Assembly (NCBI GenBank): GCA_964422365.1
Contig: CAYRAV010000054.1
Coordinates: 1 to 20,856 of the forward strand
Reading direction: 5' to 3'
DNA: 20,856 bases
From: CAYRAV01 sp964422365
Lineage (GTDB): Bacteria; Bacillota; Clostridia; Lachnospirales; Lachnospiraceae
Part shown: one piece after another, positions 1-7,065 of the stretch
Numbering within the stretch: position 1 is the stretch's first letter
Layout of the letters: each line of letters starts with the position of its first letter
Program-made: the position numbers and the translations under genes
Notes under the pieces: generated by a model
The model's input: the letters and a program-made list of their open reading frames with translations, nothing else
The model's database searches: none
Told to the model about the DNA's origin: nothing

Positions 1-137
1 GGCTCTTGTGTTGGAACCACTGTTGGTTCCTGCGTTGGGGCAGCTGTCGGCTCTTGTGTTGGAACCACTGTTGGTTCCTGCGTTGGGGCAGCTGTCGGCC
101 TCTGTGTTGGCATCATTGTTGGTTCTTCTGTCTGAAC
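1..137 (-). repeat. 48-bp tandem repeat coding a PT-rich stalk
   Basis: Units at 1-48 and 49-96 are identical, and a diverged third unit starts at 97. Each codes a 16-residue unit built from PTAAPTQE and PTVVPTQE. The array continues beyond the left edge, so copy number is unknown. Identity between units suggests recent slippage or recombination. Confidence 0.9.
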
Positions 138-842
138 CAGCAAACTCTTCCATTGAGCATAAAAAGTTTTGTCACCGTAGATAAACTTTGATGCTCTTGG
201 AGCTGCCCCTTCGCCCGTACCATCCAGCTTCGTGTTCCAGCCTAAAAATTCATATCCGTCCCGTTCAGGAATGTAATTTGCAAAGAAAAATGCTTTGCTT
301 TTATCAATATAGAATGTCTGCGGGCTTGTATAACTTAACAGCCTGCCTCCATTGGGATCCAGAACTATTGAAACCATATTAACATTTTGATTAGGATCTT
401 TTGATGGTGTTTGTGTTGGTTCTGTTATCTCCTTCCATTGTGCGTACAAATCCAAATCGTTATAAATATATTTATACGATTCTGGTTCTATCAGTTCCCC
501 GCTGCCATCTTCATTTTCGCTCCAGCCTAAAAATTCATATCCTTCCCGTTCAGGGATGTAGTTTGCAAAGAAAAATGCCCATCCTTTTTCGATAGGATAC
601 CTTTGTGCCGTTGAATATCCATTCAATTTGCCCCAATTCGGATATAAGGAAACTGTACACTTATTTATGTACTGGCTTGGACCTGCTGTCGCAGTCTCAA
701 CGGACAACTTCTCCCATTGTGCCTCCAGTGCTCTATCAGCTGCCTTTACAGCTTCAAAATTTCTTTTAGTGCCTGTTATTGGGAATGATGCTAACACCAC
801 TGCCATCAACAAAACTGTTGCCCTTTTTAAATTTCTTTTCAT
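1..842 (-). CDS. Secreted InlB-B-repeat / PT-rich stalk protein (partial, C-terminus outside window)
   Basis: No stop occurs before the left edge, so only the first 280 residues are seen. The ATG at 842 follows a good TAGGAGG ribosome site at 851-857. The N-terminus (MKRNLKRATVLLMAVVLASF) is a signal peptide. Two copies of a Listeria-Bacteroides (InlB B-repeat, Flg_new) module follow at about residues 63-137 and 157-232. Each ends in YAQWK and both share AFFFANYIPER and GYEFLGW. From about residue 233 the chain becomes a Pro/Thr-rich stalk encoded by a 48-bp tandem repeat. The family is known from extracellular and cell-wall proteins of gut Firmicutes; a role in adhesion or surface display is inference. 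It lies 18 bp after the small gene at 861-1130, at the distal end of the mobilization gene cluster, so it may be plasmid cargo. No anchor signal can be checked. Confidence 0.8.
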   Translation of the reverse strand, partial: MKRNLKRATVLLMAVVLASFPITGTKRNFEAVKAADRALEAQWEKLSVETATAGPSQYINKCTVSLYPNWGKLNGYSTAQRYPIEKGWAFFFANYIPEREGYEFLGWSENEDGSGELIEPESYKYIYNDLDLYAQWKEITEPTQTPSKDPNQNVNMVSIVLDPNGGRLLSYTSPQTFYIDKSKAFFFANYIPERDGYEFLGWNTKLDGTGEGAAPRASKFIYGDKTFYAQWKSLLVQTEEPTMMPTQRPTAAPTQEPTVVPTQEPTAAPTQEPTVVPTQE

Positions 843-860
843 TCTTTATTCCTCCTATTT

Positions 861-1130
861 TCAGCGTGCTGCTGCTCTTTTTACATTTCTCTTTTTCTCT
901 CTTTTTTCATCTTTTTTTGATAAATTGTCCGGCTTTGAAATATCAGGTCCGGTTTCTTTCACATTTTTCATTCTTTTTTCCACAAAATGCTCATATTCCT
1001 TCTTTATTCCATTTTTTTCCAGATAATTTTCTACTACCTGCTGTATTTTCTTATGTTCCTCTACCGCCTGCCGTACATGCATTATGATTGCAGCTGCCTC
1101 TTTCATGCTGCTATTTGGTGTACTCTCCAT
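861..1130 (-). CDS. Small charged hypothetical protein (89 aa)
   Basis: I do not recognise this protein. It starts directly after the TAA stop of the preceding gene (stop 1131-1133, ATG 1128-1130), so translation is probably coupled. The first ~55 residues look helical (MKEAAAIIMHVRQAVEEHKK, then a Glu/Lys-rich amphipathic stretch). The last ~30 residues are strongly basic (KKDEKREKKRNVKRAAAR), which would suit nucleic-acid or membrane-phosphate contact. There is no signal peptide or membrane segment. Its position after the relaxase and coiled-coil genes suggests an accessory mobilization function, but that is context only. Confidence 0.65.
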   Translation of the reverse strand: MESTPNSSMKEAAAIIMHVRQAVEEHKKIQQVVENYLEKNGIKKEYEHFVEKRMKNVKETGPDISKPDNLSKKDEKREKKRNVKRAAAR

Positions 1131-1916
1131 TTATACATCCCCTTTCTCATTACCGTTCTGTTTCCTGTTCTGCAGTTCGTACAGCATCCTGATTTCTTTC
1201 ATTTGCCTGGCAGATATTTCCTGCCTGGCATATGACTTAATCTGCGTTTCATCCAAATCCGCTTCTAGACCCATGCGGATTTCTGAAATCTGTTCCGCTG
1301 TAAACTTTGGATTTGAGAACAATTTGATAATGTAATTTTGTGAAGTTCTCTTTCTCCAAAACTTCAACGGGGCAATTTTGTGTGCTTTTTTCTCTGGCAT
1401 TGGTGAAGATGGAAAAGGTGCAGCCCTAATTTCATTCTTTGTTTTCTCCAGTTCCGCCCTCAGCCTCCTGTTCTCTTCCTCCAGTCTGTCAATTTCCCTG
1501 TCTTTTCTCTCCAGCACATGGTTATGTATAAATTCATCCATTGCCTCATACTTTGCCTTCACTTCATTCAGCTGTCTTACGACATCCTTTGCCATGGAAA
1601 GAATTTCTGCCGCATCTTCTGGCACTTCTGATGGAGTTTCCGGTTTTGCTGCGTTTTTTTCCGCTGCGGTTTTTTCCTCTGGTTCCGCCCTTGCATTCCT
1701 GTTTGGTGTTTCTTCTTTTACCAATGGTTCCTTCTCTGCCGGCAATAAACTTTTTTCCTCCATGGATAAAGGTAAAAATGCCTGTTCTGGTTCCGGTTTC
1801 CGAATACCCTTTCGCAAAATGGCTTCCGTTATCCCTGACAATTGTTCCCTGCTGTATCCCTGCTCTGCCAGGGATGATATATATTCTTTCTGCTCCGGTG
1901 TCAATTTCTCCGCCAT
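1131..1916 (-). CDS. Coiled-coil mobilization-region protein with EIR helical repeats (261 aa)
   Basis: A strong AAGGAGGG site lies just upstream of the ATG at 1916, 26 bp after the relaxase stop. The N-terminal ~35 residues (LTPEQKEYISSLAEQGYSRE) and the C-terminal residues ~203-245 (containing FTAEQISEIRMGLEADLDE and SARQMKEIRMLYE) look like copies of one helical unit of the form xxQMxEIRxGLE. I have seen such units in proteins of Lachnospiraceae plasmids and conjugative elements. Between them lies a Pro/Glu/Ala-rich low-complexity linker and a predicted coiled coil at about residues 105-165 (DREIDRLEEENRRLRAELEK). No catalytic motif is visible. The position suggests a relaxosome or plasmid-maintenance accessory; function unknown. 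Confidence 0.7.
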   Translation of the reverse strand: MAEKLTPEQKEYISSLAEQGYSREQLSGITEAILRKGIRKPEPEQAFLPLSMEEKSLLPAEKEPLVKEETPNRNARAEPEEKTAAEKNAAKPETPSEVPEDAAEILSMAKDVVRQLNEVKAKYEAMDEFIHNHVLERKDREIDRLEEENRRLRAELEKTKNEIRAAPFPSSPMPEKKAHKIAPLKFWRKRTSQNYIIKLFSNPKFTAEQISEIRMGLEADLDETQIKSYARQEISARQMKEIRMLYELQNRKQNGNEKGDV

Positions 1917-1942
1917 CGTTCTTTCCCTCCTTTTCTATTCTT

Positions 1943-3709
1943 TTATCTCTTTTTACTTGCAGCCCTTTCCCTTTTTTTCTTTTTGGTCTCAGCCTGATAT
2001 TCTTTTCTCTTCTGTGTCTGCCGGCTTTGGATACTCTCTTTCTTTATGTCTTCGCATAAATATATTTCTTTTTTCAGCATATGTTCTATTTTCCCCATGT
2101 AAGATAATTCTTCCCTGAAAGAGGCATGCTTCTTTTTTATCTCTTCTAGGTCCATGCCTGACTTCTTCAGTTCCGCCAGTGCGTCTTTCAGCTGTTTATA
2201 CTCCTTTGAAAGAGTCTTGTCTCCTTCCATATACAGCTGTGCCGGGATACGTAATGTTTCTAATGTTTCATAAAGTCTGAATACCTTTTCATATTTTTTC
2301 CTCTCCTGGAAAATTTCTTTTTTTTGTGCTGTCAATTTTTCCCTGAAAAAATGCAGCTCCTCCATCTTTTTCTCCAGCTGTTCCATTGTAGTAATATTGT
2401 TTCCCTGTAGATATCTTACTCTTTTCTGCACTGCATCAAACTTTACATATTCCCTGTAATATTTCCCTTTCCGCCTTTTCCTGTAATCATTCCGGATAAA
2501 TACTGCTGATATGGTTTCCATCATTAGAAATGTCATTTTCTCTGACTTTATTTGAACCTGAATGGGACTGATGGGTTCACATAATTTTTCCAATTTTTTC
2601 ACTTTTTCTTTTGGGGATTTTTCAGCCTTGATTCTGACAGACTCAATTTTTGGTGCTGCTTTTCTGCTTCTATCCTTATCCATCCCATCCAAATTTAAAT
2701 TTATTTTATCCCTGTTATCGCTGGATTCTTTTTCATTTTTTTCCAATATTTCCGTCTCTATTTCCATATTGTTCTTTTGTACTGCACTGCTCTTACTGTT
2801 ATTTGCATTGTTCTTTTCTCTTTCTCCATGTTGCGGAGGTTTTCTTTTTGGCTTCTTTTCTACTTTTTCTGGAAGGGAATTTAAAACTTCCTGCTGTTCT
2901 TCACTCAGTCTTGTATTTTTTCCCGCCCCTGGTGGAAGAATGGCTGTATGCTTAAAATCTTTTGTTTTTCCTTTTCTATATACTTTATATCCTCTTTTCT
3001 CCATTTCAAAATCGAACTCCTGACGGCTGGCTGCAATATTCAGACATTCCCATATATCTTCCTGTACCAATTCATTCTTTGTCTTTTTTGATTTTGCCTG
3101 ATTTTTTATTTCTGCCTGTTCCTGCCATTCCCTGTAATTTTGATTCTTGTGGTTTCCTTTCTGCTTATTCTTCTCACTCTGCTTATCAAGTTCTATTGAA
3201 GATTCAAGTTTTATTGTGGACAGTCCGTATTCTTCACACAGGCGGTTTACAATTGGTTGAATGATTTTTGCCCAGTCACCGTTTTTATAATGGTACTTTG
3301 CTCCTCTTCCTGACATGCTGACACTGTTAAATACGATATGACTGTGTAAATGTTCTTTATCCGTATGCACAGCATACACACTTTCATAATCGGGGATATG
3401 AGCCTCGACAAATTTTTTAGTAATCTCCATTGCCGTTTCAGGTGAGATATTGTCTTTTGGTGAAAAGGAAAGTACAAAATGATATCCCTGTCTGCCATCT
3501 GTTTTTTTATAGCCATACCGTTCTTCCATCGTTCTTTTGGTTTCCAGCATTTTTTCAAATGCAAAGTCTGCATCCGCAATTACATGGTTACCACCCGTCA
3601 AAATTCCCATTTCTGTTTTTTCGGGATTTAAAATATATTCCAGTGAATTCTTTAAATGCCTTGCCTTACCTGCCTGACTCTGCCCCTTTGCCTGTGACAT
3701 GTGCATCAT
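1943..3709 (-). CDS. MOBP-type relaxase / mobilization nuclease (588 aa)
   Basis: Relaxase of the Pfam Relaxase (PF03432) type, which nicks oriT, stays bound to the 5' end and leads the strand into a recipient. Residues ~18-30 hold the tyrosine motif (HLKNSLEYILNPEKT; Tyr25 is the candidate nucleophile). The metal-binding histidine motif is HTDKEHLHSHIVFN (His115, His120, His122, His124), followed by GRGAKYHYKNGDW. The catalytic domain ends near residue 170. The remaining ~400 residues are highly charged, Lys/Glu-rich and partly coiled coil, as in many mobilizable-plasmid relaxases. The start overlaps the mobC-like gene by 44 bp with no strong ribosome site, implying coupled translation. No conjugation-channel genes are visible, so transfer would depend on a helper element. 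Confidence 0.92.
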   Translation of the reverse strand: MMHMSQAKGQSQAGKARHLKNSLEYILNPEKTEMGILTGGNHVIADADFAFEKMLETKRTMEERYGYKKTDGRQGYHFVLSFSPKDNISPETAMEITKKFVEAHIPDYESVYAVHTDKEHLHSHIVFNSVSMSGRGAKYHYKNGDWAKIIQPIVNRLCEEYGLSTIKLESSIELDKQSEKNKQKGNHKNQNYREWQEQAEIKNQAKSKKTKNELVQEDIWECLNIAASRQEFDFEMEKRGYKVYRKGKTKDFKHTAILPPGAGKNTRLSEEQQEVLNSLPEKVEKKPKRKPPQHGEREKNNANNSKSSAVQKNNMEIETEILEKNEKESSDNRDKINLNLDGMDKDRSRKAAPKIESVRIKAEKSPKEKVKKLEKLCEPISPIQVQIKSEKMTFLMMETISAVFIRNDYRKRRKGKYYREYVKFDAVQKRVRYLQGNNITTMEQLEKKMEELHFFREKLTAQKKEIFQERKKYEKVFRLYETLETLRIPAQLYMEGDKTLSKEYKQLKDALAELKKSGMDLEEIKKKHASFREELSYMGKIEHMLKKEIYLCEDIKKESIQSRQTQKRKEYQAETKKKKRERAASKKR

Positions 3710-4052
3710 TTTCGTGATTGCAATAAGACACCACCTCCAGTAAAAGTCTGCGACATTCCCTTATGTAAAACATGAGTTTTTCCCTGTCCTGTTCATAAAA
3801 AATCGGATTAAGGTTACATGCATAGGCAATTTGATTAATGTTTACACCAATTTTATGTATCTCGTTAATCAGGCTGTCCATTCTGTCTTTAATATCCTGG
3901 TGGTCGGATGGGCGGTTTGATAACAGAAGTCTGATATAAGCACTCTCGCTCATCTTATTCTGTTCAGCCCCCTTCTTTAACCTTTCTGCATCTGCCATGG
4001 AAAAACGAAAGTGCTTATCTTCTGTTTTTTTCTGTTTTACAGCCTTTTCCAT
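3666..4052 (-). CDS. mobC: MobC-like relaxosome accessory protein (128 aa)
   Basis: Resembles bacterial mobilization proteins of the MobC family (PF05713). These bind oriT DNA and help the relaxase reach the nick site. Visible hallmarks are a ribbon-helix-helix-like N-terminal half (FRFSMADAERLKKGAEQNKM, then SESAYIRLLL) and the family signature EIHKIGVNINQIAYACN at about residues 66-82. The length is typical. It is the first gene after the probable oriT and overlaps the relaxase start by 44 bp. The symbol is used by family resemblance only. Confidence 0.85.
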   Translation of the reverse strand: MEKAVKQKKTEDKHFRFSMADAERLKKGAEQNKMSESAYIRLLLSNRPSDHQDIKDRMDSLINEIHKIGVNINQIAYACNLNPIFYEQDREKLMFYIRECRRLLLEVVSYCNHENDAHVTGKGAESGR

Positions 4053-4118
4053 GCTTCACCTCCTCTAATTGTGTCATTTTTGCTGTCACTTTCCTGCAAA
4101 ACTGTAGAAATAGACTTT

Positions 4119-4174
4119 GCAAGATACGCAAAATGTGTGCACATTTTACCATCTTGTTAGGGGACAGCCCCTAA
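4119..4174 (-). other. Probable oriT with IncP-like nic site
   Basis: On the minus strand a perfect 8-bp inverted repeat, AAAATGTG/CACATTTT (4130-4147), is followed after three bases (GCG) by TATCTTG|C (4126-4119). This fits the IncP/Ti MOBP nic consensus YATCCTG|Y with one C-to-T change. The inverted-repeat-then-nic arrangement, about 10 nt apart, is as in IncP origins. A second hairpin (TTAGGGG, loop ACAG, CCCCTAA) lies at 4157-4174. It sits immediately upstream of mobC and the relaxase, the usual place. The exact nick position is inferred. Confidence 0.6.
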
Positions 4175-4186
4175 TACCCCGTTTCA

Positions 4187-4428
4187 GACGGCAGTTTGCC
4201 ATCAATTTTTTTCTTTTTGACAGCAGTTTGCCATCACTGTTTTTTCTTTTTGACGGCAGTTTGCCATCACACTTTCCCTTTTGACGGCAGTTTGCCATCG
4301 TTACTTTTCCTCTTTGACGGCAGTTTGCCATCACGCTTTCCCTTTTGACAGCAATTTGACATCACTACTTTTCCTCTTTGACGGCAGTTTGCCACCATAT
4401 TTCCCTTTTGATTACAATTTTGCCATCA
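4187..4428 (-). repeat. Eight phased ~18-bp repeats (iteron or centromere array)
   Basis: The core GACGGCAGTTTGCCATCA occurs at 4187, 4219, 4252, 4283, 4316, 4347 (variant), 4380 and 4410 (degenerate). Starts are 30-33 bp apart, about three helical turns, so all sites face the same side of the DNA. Each core holds a small dyad, GGCA-GTT-TGCC. The T/C-rich intervals are not unique spacers. The array fills the gap between the repA stop and oriT. Plausible roles are iterons for RepA, a parC-like centromere for the ParM/ParR pair, or a copy-control site. Short open frames through the array are repeat artefacts. Confidence 0.85.
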
Positions 4429-4439
4429 TTGAATCAAAT

Positions 4440-5468
4440 CTATGGTATTCCCTCCAATGGTACTTTTGTATCTGCATTCACCATTGCCTGGTAATAACTG
4501 TTAATCGTTACAGGAGCATTATAGAGAGAGGTCAGCAGATATGACTTTATATTCCTAACTCTGCTTCTGTTTTTCTTTAAACAATCCATGACATACTGGA
4601 CATGCAGCATATTCAGTTTCAACAGCCTGCTTTGTACCAGTTCCCGCTCCAGATATTCACCTGAAATCTTAACTGTAATATTTTTCAACATTAATGTTTC
4701 AACTGCCAATTCAACCAGTTCATCAAGCAGCTGCATATCATGCATATCATAATCCTTACACAAAGTTTCATAGTCGATATTATGCCTGATTATCTTTCTC
4801 CATCCATCTGATGAAATAGTATTGATAGATGGATGGATAGATATAGATTCAGAAACAGTATTAGAGTCAGTATTATTTATATCAGTATTATTAGGGTTAA
4901 ATTTTTTAACTTCCGGAAGTAAAAAATTTTTACCTGTGAGGTTAAAATTTTTTACCTCAGCAGCTTCATCTTCTCTATCACCTGCTCTTTCTTCCTGCCC
5001 TGAAGTTAAATTTTTTAACCTCAGAACATCATCTTCTGTTTTCTCCATTTCCTCTGTTTGTCTACCTGACCAGCCATCCTCCAGTTGTTCTGTATCAACA
5101 ATATTGCTGGAACAAATGAAATTTTTTACATAAATTCTGCTTGGACAGTTGAAACCATTTCTTATTTTCTCAATCAGGCCAATTCCTGATTTTTCGTCCA
5201 GTTCAGAAAATATCTTTACTGCTGTGGGCTTGGAGCATGCCAGCAGTTCCATTGCTTCCTCAATTGTAAAAATAATGTATACCCTTTTCTTCTCATCCAG
5301 CCATCCGTTTTTTATGGACAGCCCCATCCTGTCCAGCATAATGCCATAAAGCACTTTTGCCTCGCAGGACAGTTTTATAAACCTTACATCCTGAAACAAA
5401 ATCTTTGGTATTCTGAAAAATGAATACCGGTCTGCTTCTGCCCCGTAAAAATAATCAAATCTGTCCAT
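4440..5468 (-). CDS. repA: RepA_N-family plasmid replication initiator (342 aa)
   Basis: Residues ~13-115 match the RepA_N domain (PF06970) of theta-replicating Firmicute plasmids: FFRIPKILFQD, LSCEAKVLYGIMLDRMGLS, KNGWLDEKKRVYIIFTIEEA and GIGLIEKIRNGF...IYVKNF. This N-terminal domain binds the origin. The middle (about residues 115-220) is low in conservation and is encoded by A/T palindromes that probably form the origin itself. The C-terminal ~110 residues form a helical domain that in this family is host- or genus-specific. The ATG at 5468 follows AGGAG with 8-bp spacing. It lies 31 bp after the parR-like gene, so parM-parR-repA probably form one unit. Confidence 0.92.
   Translation of the reverse strand: MDRFDYFYGAEADRYSFFRIPKILFQDVRFIKLSCEAKVLYGIMLDRMGLSIKNGWLDEKKRVYIIFTIEEAMELLACSKPTAVKIFSELDEKSGIGLIEKIRNGFNCPSRIYVKNFICSSNIVDTEQLEDGWSGRQTEEMEKTEDDVLRLKNLTSGQEERAGDREDEAAEVKNFNLTGKNFLLPEVKKFNPNNTDINNTDSNTVSESISIHPSINTISSDGWRKIIRHNIDYETLCKDYDMHDMQLLDELVELAVETLMLKNITVKISGEYLERELVQSRLLKLNMLHVQYVMDCLKKNRSRVRNIKSYLLTSLYNAPVTINSYYQAMVNADTKVPLEGIP
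4895..5025 (-). repeat. Near-palindromic A/T repeats inside repA (probable replication origin)
   Basis: Four copies of a GGTTAAA-TTTTTTAACC-like near-palindrome occur in the repA coding strand: about 4895-4912, 4917-4935, 4938-4959 and 5003-5024. The first two flank the perfect 12-bp palindrome ACTTCCGGAAGT (4909-4920), giving a larger inverted repeat. In RepA_N plasmids the origin is known to lie within the middle of the rep gene as repeats bound by Rep. Assignment here is by analogy. Confidence 0.6.
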
Positions 5469-5499
5469 CTCTGCTTCTCCTGTTCTTTCTGTTACAAAG

Positions 5500-5892
5500 T
5501 TAAAGGTTATTTAAAAAATCCATTACTTCCGCATCTATAGCAGATGCTGTTCCTTCATTTGGCTGTACTTCTAAATTTTTTGCAATATATTCATTGTTCG
5601 AATCTGCAGTAATAATTTCATCATTTTTTTTCATCCCATCTGCAGCATCTTTTAGAATATTTGGCATCGACATCCCTTCCCTGCTTAATCTCTTTACCAT
5701 ATCCTTAATTTCATTTACTGCTTCTTTTACTTCTTCTAATACAGACTGTTGTTGCTGTTGCTTTATTGCCTCTTGAATAAGATTTTTAATATACTCATTT
5801 GTATTATTATCATTTTGTATCAGATTCCAAAGCCCTTTATCTCTTTTGTTCTCCAAATAGAAACGAAGTGTTATCTTTTTTATTTCTGCCAT
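5500..5892 (-). CDS. ParR-like plasmid segregation adaptor (130 aa)
   Basis: A small protein next to a ParM-like ATPase. The N-terminal half (KKITLRFYLENKRDKGLWNL, then NTNEYIKNLIQEAI) looks like a ribbon-helix-helix DNA-binding domain as in ParR adaptors. A poly-Gln run follows, then a helical stretch (VLEEVKEAVNEIKDMVKRLS). The acidic C-terminus ends in VMDFLNNL, like the ParM-contacting tail of such proteins. The ATG at 5892 is preferred over the GTG at 5901 because the AAAGGAAG ribosome site overlaps the GTG and is well spaced for the ATG. It starts 19 bp after the parM stop. In the family it binds a centromere and couples plasmid DNA to ParM filaments. Confidence 0.7.
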   Translation of the reverse strand: MAEIKKITLRFYLENKRDKGLWNLIQNDNNTNEYIKNLIQEAIKQQQQQSVLEEVKEAVNEIKDMVKRLSREGMSMPNILKDAADGMKKNDEIITADSNNEYIAKNLEVQPNEGTASAIDAEVMDFLNNL

Positions 5893-5911
5893 TGTTTCCA
5901 CTTCCTTTCCC

Positions 5912-6820
5912 CTATTTCTTCAAATTCTGTTTTGCAATAAACTCATATCCTATCGCATTTGCATGAATATCTGGAATAATTGTGGTCATTTCCTTATTAT
6001 ATCTTCCATACTTCTCCATAACGGCTGCTCCGCCACCCATAAAGCACACCGGTGTCACTTCTAAGTTAAATCCAATTTCTCTAAGCTTTGATAAAATTCC
6101 CTCCGTATACTGCACAATGATTGTTCTTACCACTTCGAGATATTTTGATGAAAGTTGTCCGGTTCCACCACGCATAATATCCTGCATCTGGGATTCTTCT
6201 AATTCAACATTAAATTTTCTTCTCATTTCATTATTAATGTCTGTCATACATTTAATTACTCCTAGATTTGGACTGGAACATCTCGAAGAATCCGGTACCT
6301 TGTCTACAATTGGAAGAATATCAATCGTCCAGCTTCCTATATCCACTAAAATATTTGTGCCGAGCATGGTTCCGATCCTGCTTACTATGGCTGCATAGCC
6401 CTGTGGATACACCAGTACATCTTCAATGTTGACATGGTAAGTAAGTCCTTCATAAACAAAATCAACTTTCCTGTTTTTCAACATGTACTGTTTGAAACTA
6501 CTTTTCTCATGTCCCATTCGCTCAATTGGAAGACCAGCAGCAATCACTACATTATCACTTCTTTTCCTGCTTAATTTCATTTCTTCCGCCAATGCGGCAA
6601 GTGTCAAAATATAATAATTTTCATCATCTGTCTTATTTCCCATAACATTCATACGTTTTCCACCACATACATAATATTTTCCATCGAAAAGCACAGTTCT
6701 GTCGGTCAGAGGCGGTTCCTCCTCTCCAAATGCCCTTACACCTGATATTAGTTCTGTATGTGCTGTCTTTATCAGTCCAAATCCATGATCAATTCCATAA
6801 ACTGTCGCATTATTTTTCAT
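5912..6820 (-). CDS. parM: ParM/StbA-like actin ATPase for plasmid partitioning (302 aa)
   Basis: Actin-fold ATPase of the plasmid-segregation (ParM/Alp) group. Visible motifs are phosphate-1 GIDHGFGLIKTA at residues 9-20 (Asp11), phosphate-2 LVDIGSWTIDI at about 157-167 and the adenosine motif CFMGGGAAVM near 260. The length suits the family. The start chosen is the ATG at 6820, with GGAGAG six bases upstream and YGIDHGFG directly after. An in-frame ATG at 6898 would add 26 residues lying before this site and is less likely. In the family, filaments of this protein push sister plasmids apart through ParR bound to a centromere. Confidence 0.88.
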   Translation of the reverse strand: MKNNATVYGIDHGFGLIKTAHTELISGVRAFGEEEPPLTDRTVLFDGKYYVCGGKRMNVMGNKTDDENYYILTLAALAEEMKLSRKRSDNVVIAAGLPIERMGHEKSSFKQYMLKNRKVDFVYEGLTYHVNIEDVLVYPQGYAAIVSRIGTMLGTNILVDIGSWTIDILPIVDKVPDSSRCSSPNLGVIKCMTDINNEMRRKFNVELEESQMQDIMRGGTGQLSSKYLEVVRTIIVQYTEGILSKLREIGFNLEVTPVCFMGGGAAVMEKYGRYNKEMTTIIPDIHANAIGYEFIAKQNLKK

Positions 6821-6889
6821 ACTCTGCTCTCCAATCTTTCTTTTTATTTTTATCTTAAACACATCCCAGCAAAATTCTTTACATTCTCT

Positions 6890-6907
6890 GTCCGGCATTT
6901 ACCGGAC
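6890..6907 (-). promoter_or_regulatory. Inverted repeat upstream of parM
   Basis: The perfect 6-bp inverted repeat GTCCGG/CCGGAC with a 6-nt spacer lies 70 bp before the parM ATG. It could be an operator for autoregulation or an mRNA hairpin. It is GC-rich against an AT-rich background. No convincing -35/-10 pair was found nearby. Confidence 0.35.
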
Positions 6908-6929
6908 TTGAGAATACAAGAAGGTCATG

Positions 6930-6992
6930 TTATGCCACTTTGTGATGGTCTGTTGCTGGTGCGACACAACCAATTTCATACAGCCTGTCCTT
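6930..6992 (-). pseudogene. Possible ~20-codon C-terminal gene fragment
   Basis: A minus-strand frame ending in TAA at 6930-6932 reads KDRLYEIGCVAPATDHHKVA, which looks protein-like but lacks a start. It lies just downstream (in that strand's direction) of the hairpin at 7010-7037. It may be debris at the element boundary. I do not recognise the parent family, and chance cannot be excluded. Confidence 0.2.
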
Positions 6993-7009
6993 ATTTTTTA
7001 ATACAAAAA

Positions 7010-7037
7010 AGGAAGCCTAGAATTCTCTAAACTTCCT
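7010..7037 (-). terminator. Intrinsic terminator, minus strand
   Basis: On the minus strand AGGAAGTTTAGA, loop GAAT, TCTAGGCTTCCT forms a 12-bp stem with two G-U pairs, followed directly by TTTTTTG. On the plus strand the pairs become C/A mismatches and the T-tract is absent, so it acts on leftward transcription. It insulates parM from genes to its right. The gene it served may have been lost at the junction near 7065. Confidence 0.75.
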
Positions 7038-7065
7038 GTTCATTTCTATTATTCATTTTATAACT

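Larger units (their letters stand above)
1..7065. mobile_element. Integrated mobilizable plasmid backbone (partial; right end near 7065)
   Basis: Replication (RepA_N), partition (ParM/ParR-like), mobilization (MobC, relaxase, oriT) and repeat arrays are contiguous and co-oriented, which is plasmid architecture. To the right lie housekeeping and sporulation genes and the broken deacetylase remnant. No integrase, recombinase, transposase or type IV secretion gene is visible in the window, so the mode of integration is unknown. The left end is outside the window. Alternatives are a chromid or megaplasmid carrying these chromosomal-type genes, or an assembly chimera. Confidence 0.6.

Noticed and set aside
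1378..3717. Long plus-strand frames rich in Phe, Ser and Leu opposite the relaxase and coiled-coil genes
   Set aside because: They are complements of Lys/Glu-rich genes, lack ribosome sites and show no domain features.
4146..4334. 62-codon minus-strand open frame
   Set aside because: It is made of the repeat array and oriT hairpin, begins with GTG without a ribosome site and codes only repeat-derived peptide.
4187..4428. CRISPR-like array
   Set aside because: Intervals are only 12-16 bp, T/C-rich and similar to one another, so they are not spacers; no cas genes are near.
1..7065. Integrative conjugative element
   Set aside because: No integrase/recombinase, coupling protein or type IV secretion gene is visible; a mobilizable plasmid backbone fits better. 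Missing genes could lie left of the window.
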